This document shows, in pieces, positions 6,843 to 14,020 of a stretch of 25,582 nt of DNA. The position numbers were made by a program, and so were the translations under genes. The stretch spans positions 1 to 25,582 of the forward strand of contig CAZGCA010000091.1 in the NCBI GenBank assembly GCA_964524145.1, written 5' to 3'. Positions within the stretch are counted from its first letter, which is position 1; every line of letters begins with the position of its first letter. The notes below the pieces were generated by a model. It searched no databases. It saw only the letters and a program-made list of their open reading frames with translations, and had not been told where the DNA came from. Source of the stretch: CAZGCA01 sp964524145. GTDB taxonomy: Bacteria > Hydrogenedentota > CAZGCA01.

Positions 6843-9791
6843 TCATGCTCCCACGCCCGCTGCTTCTTTCACATAATCGATGTGCGTAAGCAGGTCGGTG
6901 CGTCCCACGAGCTCTTGCACGTTCCGCATCCCGAAGCGCCAGAGGATGGTCTGAAGCTGCACGCACCAGGAATGCCAGAGGTTGATGAGGCGCTGCGCAG
7001 CCCAATCAGAGTTATAGGTGGTCGAAAGCTCCGGATCGGTGGTGGCAATGCCGCGAGGGCACCCACGGCCACTCTCGCATTTGCCGCAGCGAACGCACTC
7101 GAGCGCCACGAGGTCCGCCGTGCCGGTGACCACGGCGTCGGCACCGAGCGCGATGGCCTTGGCCATGTCCCAAGCGGTACGCAATCCACCCGAAGCAACC
7201 AGGGTCATCTTGTCGCGTATTCCCTCTTCGACGAGGAACTGATGGACTTTCGGTATGGCGTACTCAATGGGCATGGCGATGTTCTTCTTGGCGATGTTCG
7301 GCGCCGCCCCGGTGCCGCCGTAACTGCCGTCGAGATGAATGATGTGCGCTCCCGCGTAGTAGCTGGCCACGGCCACCATGTCCACGTCGGTCGGTGTCGA
7401 CACCTTGACGGAAACGAGCGCGCGCGGGTTGATCATCTTGATCCAGTCCACATGCTTCTTGTGATCCTCGACCGAGTACACCGAGTGGAACGGGAACGGC
7501 GAGAAGAGCGCGTTTCCTTCGACGGCTTCCCGCATTCTGGCAACTGCAGCAGTGACTTTGTCTCCGAGAAGGTGTCCGCCCAACCCCGGTTTGGCGCCTT
7601 GTGCGTACTTGAACCCGACAACACGCACACGCTGTATAGTCTCCTCGCGTACCCCAAACAGTCCGGTGGCCACTTGGGTAATGACATGATCGTCGTATTC
7701 GGCAAGCTCATCCGGGTAGCCGCCTTCGCCGCTGCAGGTAAACGAGTCGAACGCTTTGAAAGCGCGGACACGAGCGATCATGGTGGCGAGACTTATGGAC
7801 CCGAAGCTCATGCCTCCGCCGTAAGCCGGGAAGCCGATATCGACGGCCGGGCGGCCGTCGCCTCTGCGGTTCAGCGTCACGCGCAGATCAATGTCTTCAG
7901 GCTTGAACTGCATGTCAGGGGGACTACTGGGGAAGACGAAGTCAATCTTGTCGAATCCGCCTCCTGAGTCGCCCACGCGGTACTCGATATCCGTCTCCGG
8001 CGGTTGACCGGTTTCGGCCTGGCGCCACGTGCTTACGAGCAGATCCGGTGTCCATCGAGGATCGCCGAAGGTTTCCCACATGGGGTCGACGCCTACCCGG
8101 ATCGCGTCGACAGGACAATGATCGGCGCAGTACGCGTTGTTGGCGCGGCACGTGTCGGGACCCCGGCACAAGTCTGACCGGGGAGCGAGCATACGGTTCC
8201 CCCCCTTGATGTGTACCCGGTATGCACAAACCTCGGTGCATCTGCCGCAAGCGATGCAGGCCGAGGTGCGGACAACGCGGTATTTGGAAAGGGAGTTCCG
8301 AAAGCGTGACGGGCACGGTTTGACAAGGTGTCTCGTCGCGGGGAATCCCTTCGGCGAGAGGGGTGAAAGTTGCGATGAAGGGACTGTCGGTTCCGACCCC
8401 CGTGCTGGAGCGGCTGTCGATGTGTGAACCCGCTTGCCAAACAGCGGCGCGAAACATTGATCTTCCATCTCGTCGAGAAACATTGCGCGTCCCGTCTCGC
8501 CCCGCAGACGGCGCACCTCCCTGATACCCATGGCGCCCAGAACCTCGATAAGCTGGGAGTGCCAGGAGCCCATCAGGTTGACAATCCGTTGTGCGCCCCA
8601 CTCAACAGGCACCTTGTCTATCTGGACAGGGCATTCCGTCATGCAAGTAGGACATACGCGGCATTCAAGCGCGATAAGATGGGCCAGCCCCACACCGACA
8701 CCGTCAGCACCGCAAATGATGATCTTGGCCATGTGCTCGGCCATGGCTATTCCACCCGTCACCAGCAGCGTCACCTGGTCGCGGACGGCGTCTTCGACAA
8801 GTCTCAGATGCACCCCGCGGACCAGATCGATCAGAAACTCGCCAGCCGGCCCCCGGCCGTTATAATCGGCCTGCAGATGGACGATTTCCGCACCCGCAGC
8901 GGCAAGTTCGGACGCGCGTGCTGCGGCACGTTTGTCCAAAGACAGGCAGACCGAAACGATGGTGCCGGGAGACACGGTTCTTATCTTGGCAGCGGCGTCG
9001 ATCACATTGGCCGAGTAGTCCAGCTCGATAATCGGGACCCCGGTGAGCAAAGATGGATCAATGCGGTCGGGGTCACATTTGACTATTAGATGGCTCCGGC
9101 AGTCAGCCAGCAGGCCGGCAGCCTCTTCTTGCGTGGATACGGCAAGCGTTCCAAGTCTCTGAGCAGCTTCTGCGACCGCCTTGCGTGCCGATCCTCCAGC
9201 CGGCCCGAACGGCGGCATATCGAGTACAACCGGGATGGGAATCTCAACGAACGGTGGGAGCTCTTTGATAAGTCCGCCGTCGCTGTCGAACTCGAGCCGC
9301 GCCGGGCGCCGGCCCAGATCGATCAAGGTGCTGATGTACTCTCGGCCATGGATACCGTCCCGAGTGGGTCTGAGGATCTCGGACATGTCGGTCCACATGC
9401 TGTCGAAACCCGGTCCGGCAAACGGTCCCCGATACCCGGCACCCGAGACCGGTATCCTGCCCGTCTCGGCCTGTTCCCATAAGCTGGCGATAACGTCGGG
9501 TTTCCAATGATCGTTTCCCAGGCGGGCGTATTGCGGGTTGCACGTTCGCGACAGAATGCCCTTCTTGCACTCCTGTACGCAACGCATACAGCTCACGCAC
9601 ATCGTGTCGCCGGTATTCACTATCTGGCGCGGATCGAACCTGCGTTTCCCGTACACGTCGTAGATGCACGAGGTGCGTTTGACACACTCGAGACATCCCA
9701 GGCACCCTTCGGTCTCGATGGACGAGAACTTGGGCACCGGGTTGAACCGCGGCGTCATCGGCCGGATACTCACATGGTATTTTTCTGGCAT
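6843..9791 (-). CDS. Glutamate synthase FMN/Fe-S subunit with internal duplication (degenerate N-half, intact C-half)
   Basis: This 982-residue protein has two copies of one layout: ferredoxin-like cysteines, a W-x-PD-S-W-QAETG linker, a GltS FMN barrel, a cysteine cluster, then a W-x-A-Q-R-(I/L)-(V/I)-N-L tail. In the C-terminal copy ferredoxin motifs occupy about 512-560, the FMN barrel has YGGGMSFGSIS (657-667), GAKPGLGGHLLG (732-743) and LVASGGLRTAWDMAKA (864-879), and the 3Fe-4S-type cysteines are C899, C902, C905 and C911. It should make glutamate from 2-oxoglutarate and ammonia. In the N-terminal copy the Fe-S motifs are kept (C30, C33, C36, C42; C65, C68, C71, C75; C377, C380, C383, C387), but the barrel is about 50 residues shorter and lacks both the SFGSIS and GAKPG segments, so it is probably inactive as an enzyme and may serve electron transfer or structure. 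There is no GltD nearby, so ferredoxin or another Fe-S donor is likely. The start has only a weak site (AGAAAG). Confidence 0.85.
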   Translation of the reverse strand: MPEKYHVSIRPMTPRFNPVPKFSSIETEGCLGCLECVKRTSCIYDVYGKRRFDPRQIVNTGDTMCVSCMRCVQECKKGILSRTCNPQYARLGNDHWKPDVIASLWEQAETGRIPVSGAGYRGPFAGPGFDSMWTDMSEILRPTRDGIHGREYISTLIDLGRRPARLEFDSDGGLIKELPPFVEIPIPVVLDMPPFGPAGGSARKAVAEAAQRLGTLAVSTQEEAAGLLADCRSHLIVKCDPDRIDPSLLTGVPIIELDYSANVIDAAAKIRTVSPGTIVSVCLSLDKRAAARASELAAAGAEIVHLQADYNGRGPAGEFLIDLVRGVHLRLVEDAVRDQVTLLVTGGIAMAEHMAKIIICGADGVGVGLAHLIALECRVCPTCMTECPVQIDKVPVEWGAQRIVNLMGSWHSQLIEVLGAMGIREVRRLRGETGRAMFLDEMEDQCFAPLFGKRVHTSTAAPARGSEPTVPSSQLSPLSPKGFPATRHLVKPCPSRFRNSLSKYRVVRTSACIACGRCTEVCAYRVHIKGGNRMLAPRSDLCRGPDTCRANNAYCADHCPVDAIRVGVDPMWETFGDPRWTPDLLVSTWRQAETGQPPETDIEYRVGDSGGGFDKIDFVFPSSPPDMQFKPEDIDLRVTLNRRGDGRPAVDIGFPAYGGGMSFGSISLATMIARVRAFKAFDSFTCSGEGGYPDELAEYDDHVITQVATGLFGVREETIQRVRVVGFKYAQGAKPGLGGHLLGDKVTAAVARMREAVEGNALFSPFPFHSVYSVEDHKKHVDWIKMINPRALVSVKVSTPTDVDMVAVASYYAGAHIIHLDGSYGGTGAAPNIAKKNIAMPIEYAIPKVHQFLVEEGIRDKMTLVASGGLRTAWDMAKAIALGADAVVTGTADLVALECVRCGKCESGRGCPRGIATTDPELSTTYNSDWAAQRLINLWHSWCVQLQTILWRFGMRNVQELVGRTDLLTHIDYVKEAAGVGA

Positions 9792-9817
9792 TGTCTTTCT
9801 ATCTGTCGCCGGGACGT

Positions 9818-10762
9818 CTAGTGCGGCGACGGTCTTGGCAACAGTCCCGCACGTTCGATAATCTCCGGCAGCACCTCCTCGGCCTCGATCGCCTGCAGGT
9901 GCACGCCCCGAATCCCGGGAATGGCTCGCACTGCCTCGATGAGCTCTACCGTGACAGTTATGCCCTCAGGGCCGGCGTCTCGAGCAGACTTCATGCGGGT
10001 GATGAGCTCCTCGGGCACGGTCACTCCCGGCACGTTCGCGTTCACATACCTGAGCATACCGGCCGAGCGAGGAACGATGATGCCCCCGAGAATGGCGGTC
10101 CGTTCCGTGAGCCCCATGTCGCGGGCCTGCTCGACAGCCGCAGCGAACCGGGGCACGTCGTAGACTGCCTGTGTCTGAATGAAGTCAGCGCCCGCCTCGA
10201 CCTTCTTGGCAAGTCGCAGCACCCGGAAATCCTCCGGCGGGGCGAGAGGCGTCCATGCGGCTCCGATGAAGAACCGTACGGGTGCATCCACAGTATCACC
10301 GCTCTCCTGAACGCCGTGATCCCTGAGATCCCTAAGAATGGTAATGAGTTGTATCGAGTCAACGTCGAATACGTTCTTTGCGCCGGGATGGCCCTTGAGC
10401 TTTCCGCTGGCTCCGGCTTTCTGGTGGTCGCCGGAGATGCACAGACAGTTGCGCAGCCCCAGAGCCCATGCCCCCAAGAGATCCGACTGGAGCGCAATGC
10501 GGTTCCGGTCCCGGACGGTCATCTGCATGACGGGCTCGAGACCCTCGTCGAGGAGTACCTTTGCCCCTGCTATGCTGGACATACGCACGACAGCCGTCTG
10601 GTTGTCCGTAACGTTGTACGCGTCGGCAAGCCCGCGCAGCAAGGCGGCCTTGCGCCGAAGGGGTTCGGGATCTCCGCTGCGGGGCGGTCCCACCTCGACG
10701 GTGGTCGCGAAGGTGCCGGACGCGAGAACTCGCTCCAGGTTTGTGCCGACGTCTTTGCTCAC
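9818..10762 (-). CDS. metF: Methylenetetrahydrofolate reductase, MetF family
   Basis: MetF reduces 5,10-methylene-THF to 5-methyl-THF with FAD, feeding methionine synthesis or the methyl branch of the Wood-Ljungdahl pathway. The 314-residue product shows the family barrel: VEVGPPRSGDPEPL near the start, YNVTDNQTAVVRMSS, MQMTVRDRNRIALQSDLLGA, LCISGDH for flavin and folate binding, GAKNVFDVDS, and FIQTQAVYD in the second half. I place the start at the GTG at 10762, 11 residues before LASGTF, preceded by GGGAGGAAT. It shares GTGA with the metV stop codon, a 4-base overlap that implies translational coupling. A longer in-frame reading to 10900 would run deep into metV and is unlikely. The neighbouring MetV and MvhD-like genes show that this is the acetogen-type multi-subunit enzyme and not the NADH-linked single-subunit one. 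Confidence 0.9.
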   Translation of the reverse strand: MSKDVGTNLERVLASGTFATTVEVGPPRSGDPEPLRRKAALLRGLADAYNVTDNQTAVVRMSSIAGAKVLLDEGLEPVMQMTVRDRNRIALQSDLLGAWALGLRNCLCISGDHQKAGASGKLKGHPGAKNVFDVDSIQLITILRDLRDHGVQESGDTVDAPVRFFIGAAWTPLAPPEDFRVLRLAKKVEAGADFIQTQAVYDVPRFAAAVEQARDMGLTERTAILGGIIVPRSAGMLRYVNANVPGVTVPEELITRMKSARDAGPEGITVTVELIEAVRAIPGIRGVHLQAIEAEEVLPEIIERAGLLPRPSPH

Positions 10763-11430
10763 GGTCGCAATTCCTCCCGAAGGATCCGTTTCGGTCCTCC
10801 GTGGCCGGAACCGGCCCAGTTCTTTGCTTTCCGCACTTTCATCAGCGCTTCCATCTCGCCGCGGGCCCGGGCACGCTCGACTATAAGGTGCCACACACAA
10901 TCCAGCTCTTCGTCAATCTCGCATTTGCCGTTGTCCCGGGTGCCGCCACAAGGCCCGTTCATGAGGCTTTTGGCACATCGGGCTACCGGGCAGAGACCAT
11001 ACGTCTCGCCCAACACGCAATCGCCGCAAGCAGCGCAGCGCGCAACCCACAACCCGGGCTCCTCCCTGAGCGCCAGGGACGAGGTGTTCACTCCGGGGTA
11101 CACGGCAACTTCCGGAAATCGTTCGGCCAACGCTTGTATTCCTATCCCGCAGGCGATACTCATTATCGCGTCGACCTCGGGAACGATCTCGGCAAGCTCC
11201 TCTACAAACTCCCACTCGCACTGCCGTTCGAGGGTTTTGGTCCGTATCTGAATGGGGTTACCGTCAAGCTGCATTGCCATCCGCAGTATCGGCGCGAGCG
11301 TTTCGACCTCCCGCTCCCCGCCGACAGCACATTCCGCTACGCACGTGGCACACCCGGCCAGAAGAACGTTCTCGTGACCGCGAAGCATCTCAACAAGCTC
11401 GCGAATGGGTTTTTGCTCCGCAACGATCAT
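10759..11430 (-). CDS. metV: MetV, zinc/Fe-S partner subunit of methylenetetrahydrofolate reductase
   Basis: This 223-residue protein matches the MTHFR C-terminal (MetV) family found beside metF in acetogens such as Moorella. Cysteine motifs dominate: LLAGCATCVAEC near residues 25-34, IACGIGIQ, and the signature cluster CAACGDCVLGETYGLCPVA followed by RCAKSLMNGPCGG and GKCE (about 130-170). In characterised enzymes MetV binds Fe-S clusters and links MetF to electron donors. The ATG at 11430 overlaps the upstream mvhD stop (ATGA) by 4 bases, and its own stop overlaps the metF start by 4 bases, so the three genes are tightly coupled. The name rests on the family signature and gene order. Confidence 0.87.
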   Translation of the reverse strand: MIVAEQKPIRELVEMLRGHENVLLAGCATCVAECAVGGEREVETLAPILRMAMQLDGNPIQIRTKTLERQCEWEFVEELAEIVPEVDAIMSIACGIGIQALAERFPEVAVYPGVNTSSLALREEPGLWVARCAACGDCVLGETYGLCPVARCAKSLMNGPCGGTRDNGKCEIDEELDCVWHLIVERARARGEMEALMKVRKAKNWAGSGHGGPKRILREELRP

Positions 11431-11867
11431 TGGCCGCGTTGTCCTTTCATCGGGTTAGCACCCAGAGGCTTGACGACCTGCGCACGGTATTGTGCCAACT
11501 CCATCAGATCTGCGGCAGAGAGACCGGAGCCGCGCACCATCCCGAGCCGGTCCGCTCCCATCTGAATCTCTTCCAGAAGACCGCGGGCGTAGTCGATGCG
11601 TTTCTCCGCCATGGTGCTGCCAACAAGGAAACGACAACGCTCTTCGGGACAGCCGACCACCTGCACACCGTCAGCACCCTCTTCAAGAAGCTTGAGCACG
11701 TGCGCGGCTTCGACTTTGCTGCTACACGGCATCATCGCCAGCCGCACGGTGAAACCTGACGCAGACTGCTCGGCGTCCCGGGGGTCCACATCCTTTGCTA
11801 GACAGCCTTGGCAATAGAGGATGACGATCTCCGGCTGGAAGTTCTCGCCGTTACTATGACACGACAT
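11427..11867 (-). CDS. mvhD: MvhD-like hydrogenase/heterodisulfide reductase iron-sulfur subunit
   Basis: The 146-residue product belongs to the MvhD family of small [2Fe-2S] proteins that bring electrons to HdrA-type flavoproteins. The conserved cysteines are in place: IVILYCQGCLAKD (family CCNWC-like), MPCSSKVEAAHVLKLLEEGADG, and VVGCPEERCRF. The ATG at 11867 follows GGGAGGGGCGCAT and gives the normal family length. The frame stays open upstream to 12056 (TTG, no ribosome site) as a cysteine-rich stretch, which I take as leader and not protein. In Moorella, MvhD, HdrCBA, MetV and MetF form one complex. Here only MvhD precedes metVF, so the flavoprotein partner must be elsewhere or be another Fe-S flavoenzyme, possibly the glutamate synthase encoded downstream (speculative). 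Confidence 0.85.
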   Translation of the reverse strand: MSCHSNGENFQPEIVILYCQGCLAKDVDPRDAEQSASGFTVRLAMMPCSSKVEAAHVLKLLEEGADGVQVVGCPEERCRFLVGSTMAEKRIDYARGLLEEIQMGADRLGMVRGSGLSAADLMELAQYRAQVVKPLGANPMKGQRGQ

Positions 11868-12325
11868 ATGCGCCCCTCCCTCCACACAAGGGCAGGAACC
11901 GTTTGCCAGTTCACTGAGACAAGATAAGCTGTACACCATCGGAACCTGTTCCGCAAATGATACGTCGGCCACACACTGTAAGTCAAACAGACACGACTGC
12001 AGACAGACACAGCGCTCCAAGAGCCGAGGTGGAACTGCAGCCGCGGCGGGTGTCAACAGGAAACAAAGGCATACTACCGGGACACCGTGTAGGCGAGCAT
12101 TCTTGGTGTCCTCACCTTGCTATAGTAATTATAGCCACCCCCCCTTCCTTGTCAAGACTGAGAAATTATCAGATCGGAATCCGAACGGTGCTCGATGAGG
12201 CGATGGGAGGCCGCGCAGCTCAGAAGATCGACAGGCAAGATTGCCCTTTCGGTTGCTCGTGCCGGTGTGATAGAATTCCTAGTGCAACGCTTACAAAACG
12301 TGATGGTTTGGTTGGAGGTGGAAAG
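11868..12325. other. Divergent intergenic region with long mvhD leader
   Basis: This 458-base gap separates mvhD (minus) from the small gene at 12326 (plus). It holds the mvhD promoter and a leader of about 254 bases. Near the leader 5' end, GGACACC (12080-12086) and GGTGTCC (12105-12111) can form a 7-bp hairpin on the transcript. I do not recognise a known riboswitch class. No clear plus-strand promoter for the 12326 gene was found. Confidence 0.5.
12128..12155 (-). promoter_or_regulatory. Consensus promoter for the mvhD-metVF-glutamate synthase operon
   Basis: On the minus strand TTGACA (12155-12150) and TATAAT (12133-12128), both full consensus, are 16 bases apart. Transcription would start near 12121 and leave a leader of about 254 bases before mvhD. 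A palindrome, GCTATA-N5-TATAGC (12119-12135), covers the -10 and could be an operator. No other promoter for the five minus-strand genes is needed, given their 4-base overlaps and short gaps. Confidence 0.65.
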
Positions 12326-12562
12326 GTGTCGCCGAACGAGAAGAACCCAGAAGAAGAGTATACGGGAGACGAAAGACGCCGGCGTGACAGGAGAGAAGTG
12401 CTCGATCGGCGTCAGGAGCCGGCATTCACGTTGCGGATGATTCACGAGCTGTCGCAGCGGTTCGAGCAACTCTCCGCAGAGGGTCGAGCGAAAGTGCTCG
12501 AGTACGCGAAGACACTTCTCGTGGAGGAGATGACCGAAGCCGAGCCCAAGAACAAGGAGTAG
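12326..12562 (+). CDS. Small charged protein of unknown function
   Basis: A GTG at 12326 follows the strong ribosome site TTGGAGGTGGAAAG and opens a 78-codon frame ending 50 bases before miaB. The N-terminal 30 residues are very acidic then very basic (GDERRRRDRREVLDRRQE). The C-terminal part, about residues 35-70, is a predicted amphipathic helix pair (MIHELSQRFEQLSAEGRAKV followed by LEYAKTLLVEEM), a pattern also seen at the end of XRE-type regulators, although no helix-turn-helix is present. I do not recognise the family. Its position suggests co-transcription with miaB and mutS. The frame continues upstream as non-coding sequence; the Shine-Dalgarno decides the start. Confidence 0.65.
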   Translation: MSPNEKNPEEEYTGDERRRRDRREVLDRRQEPAFTLRMIHELSQRFEQLSAEGRAKVLEYAKTLLVEEMTEAEPKNKE

Positions 12563-12612
12563 TCGACCTCGTTTTGGCCCTCCATCGGCGGCGAGAACGA
12601 GACGAAGGAGTC

Positions 12613-13983
12613 ATGACGTCAAATAAAGAAGAAGGACGGGGCGACACGGTGCATATTGCCACGTACGGCTGCCAGATGAACCGTCGGGATTCGGAGATCA
12701 TCTCGAGCATGCTGGTGGGTGCGGGCTATCGCATCGTCGACAGCGCGGAAGAAGCCCGAGTTATTGTATTCAACACGTGTTGTGTCCGGGAGAACGCTGA
12801 GGAACGTGTGTACGGGCGTCTCGGTCAGTTGAAGTCGTTTAAGGAGCTTCGCCCGGGCACGATACTGGCCGTTGGCGGCTGCATGGCGCAGAAGGACGGT
12901 GCTGCCGTCCTTAAGCGGGCACCGTGGACGGATCTCGTGTTCGGAGTGCACGCGCTCTACGCGCTTCCGGATCTGCTCGAAAAGGTCCGTGCCGGCCAAG
13001 GTCCGCTTGTGTCAGTACCGGAGCACCCCCGGCCCATGGTATCTCAATCGGGGTTCTGCCGACGCGAACCGGGCGTCCGTGCCTGGATATCGGTGATGGA
13101 GGGTTGCAACAACTTCTGTGCATACTGCGTAGTGCCTCACGTGCGCGGCCCGGAGAGAAGCAAACCGCCGGAGCTTGTGATTGAGGAGGTGCGCAGCGCG
13201 GTGGCCGACGGGTACAAGGAGGTGTTTCTGCTCGGCCAGAACGTCAACTCGTACGGAGCGGATCTGGCTCCCCGGACGGGGTTCCCGAAGCTGCTCGAGC
13301 TGGTCAACGAGGTCGATGGGGTCGGCAGGATACGGTTCACGACGTCGCACCCGAAAGATTTCTCCCCGGAACTCGTTGACACGATAGCGTCGCTCGACCA
13401 CGTCTGCGAGCACGTCCACCTACCGTTGCAGGCCGGAGCTGACAGAGTGCTCGAGTCGATGAACCGGGGATACACGTTGGACGAGTACGTTAGTCGGATC
13501 GAGATGTTGCGCTCGAAGGTGCCGGGGGTCGGGTTGACGACGGACATCATCGCCGGTTTCCCGGGCGAGACAGAATCGGATTTCCAGCGTACGGTTTGTG
13601 CGTTGGAGACGATCCGCTACGATGGGGCGTACATCTTCAAGTACTCGACGCGGCCGGGTACGGCGGCGAGCCGGCTCGACAGAGCAGTACCGCATGAGAC
13701 AGTAGTACGTCGCCACGCGGAGCTGCTCGAACTCCAGAAGACCATCAGCAAGGAGAAGATTGGGGCTGCGGTCGGCAAAGAGGACGAGGTGTTGGTCGAG
13801 GAGGTCTCGCGGAGGGATTCCGGCCTCGTGAAAGGCCATACACGCGACTATCGCGTGGCGGTGCTGGAGGGGGACGATTCGTTGATCGGCAAGGCGATTC
13901 CCGTCAGGATTGTCGGGGTCGACAAGTTCACGTTGCAGGCCGAGCCATTGCAGTGTTCTGCCGTGCTGACCGCCGGCAGTTAG
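12613..13983 (+). CDS. miaB: tRNA-2-methylthio-N6-isopentenyladenosine-37 methylthiotransferase MiaB
   Basis: MiaB is a radical-SAM enzyme that adds a methylthio group to i6A37 in tRNAs reading UNN codons. The 456-residue product has the three domains in order: UPF0004 with cluster cysteines C20 (TYGCQMN), C56 (FNTCCVRE) and C90 (GGCMAQ); the radical-SAM barrel with C165-xxx-C169-xx-C172 in MEGCNNFCAYCVVPHVRG; and a C-terminal TRAM domain from about residue 385. GQNVNSYG, TSHPKDF and HLPLQAGADRVLESMNRGYT are typical MiaB segments and separate it from RimO and MtaB. ATG 12613 sits just after GAAGGAG (spacing 2, short); a TTG at 12574 is in frame but less likely. It is followed after 37 bases by mutS. 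Confidence 0.95.
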   Translation: MTSNKEEGRGDTVHIATYGCQMNRRDSEIISSMLVGAGYRIVDSAEEARVIVFNTCCVRENAEERVYGRLGQLKSFKELRPGTILAVGGCMAQKDGAAVLKRAPWTDLVFGVHALYALPDLLEKVRAGQGPLVSVPEHPRPMVSQSGFCRREPGVRAWISVMEGCNNFCAYCVVPHVRGPERSKPPELVIEEVRSAVADGYKEVFLLGQNVNSYGADLAPRTGFPKLLELVNEVDGVGRIRFTTSHPKDFSPELVDTIASLDHVCEHVHLPLQAGADRVLESMNRGYTLDEYVSRIEMLRSKVPGVGLTTDIIAGFPGETESDFQRTVCALETIRYDGAYIFKYSTRPGTAASRLDRAVPHETVVRRHAELLELQKTISKEKIGAAVGKEDEVLVEEVSRRDSGLVKGHTRDYRVAVLEGDDSLIGKAIPVRIVGVDKFTLQAEPLQCSAVLTAGS

Positions 13984-14020
13984 AGGCTGTTCTTCATGTA
14001 TCGGGAAGGATCGGGATGCT

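Noticed and set aside
11868..12056. N-terminal extension of the MvhD-like protein by 63 cysteine-rich residues
   Set aside because: It starts at a TTG without a ribosome site, while ATG 11867 has a strong site and gives the normal family length.
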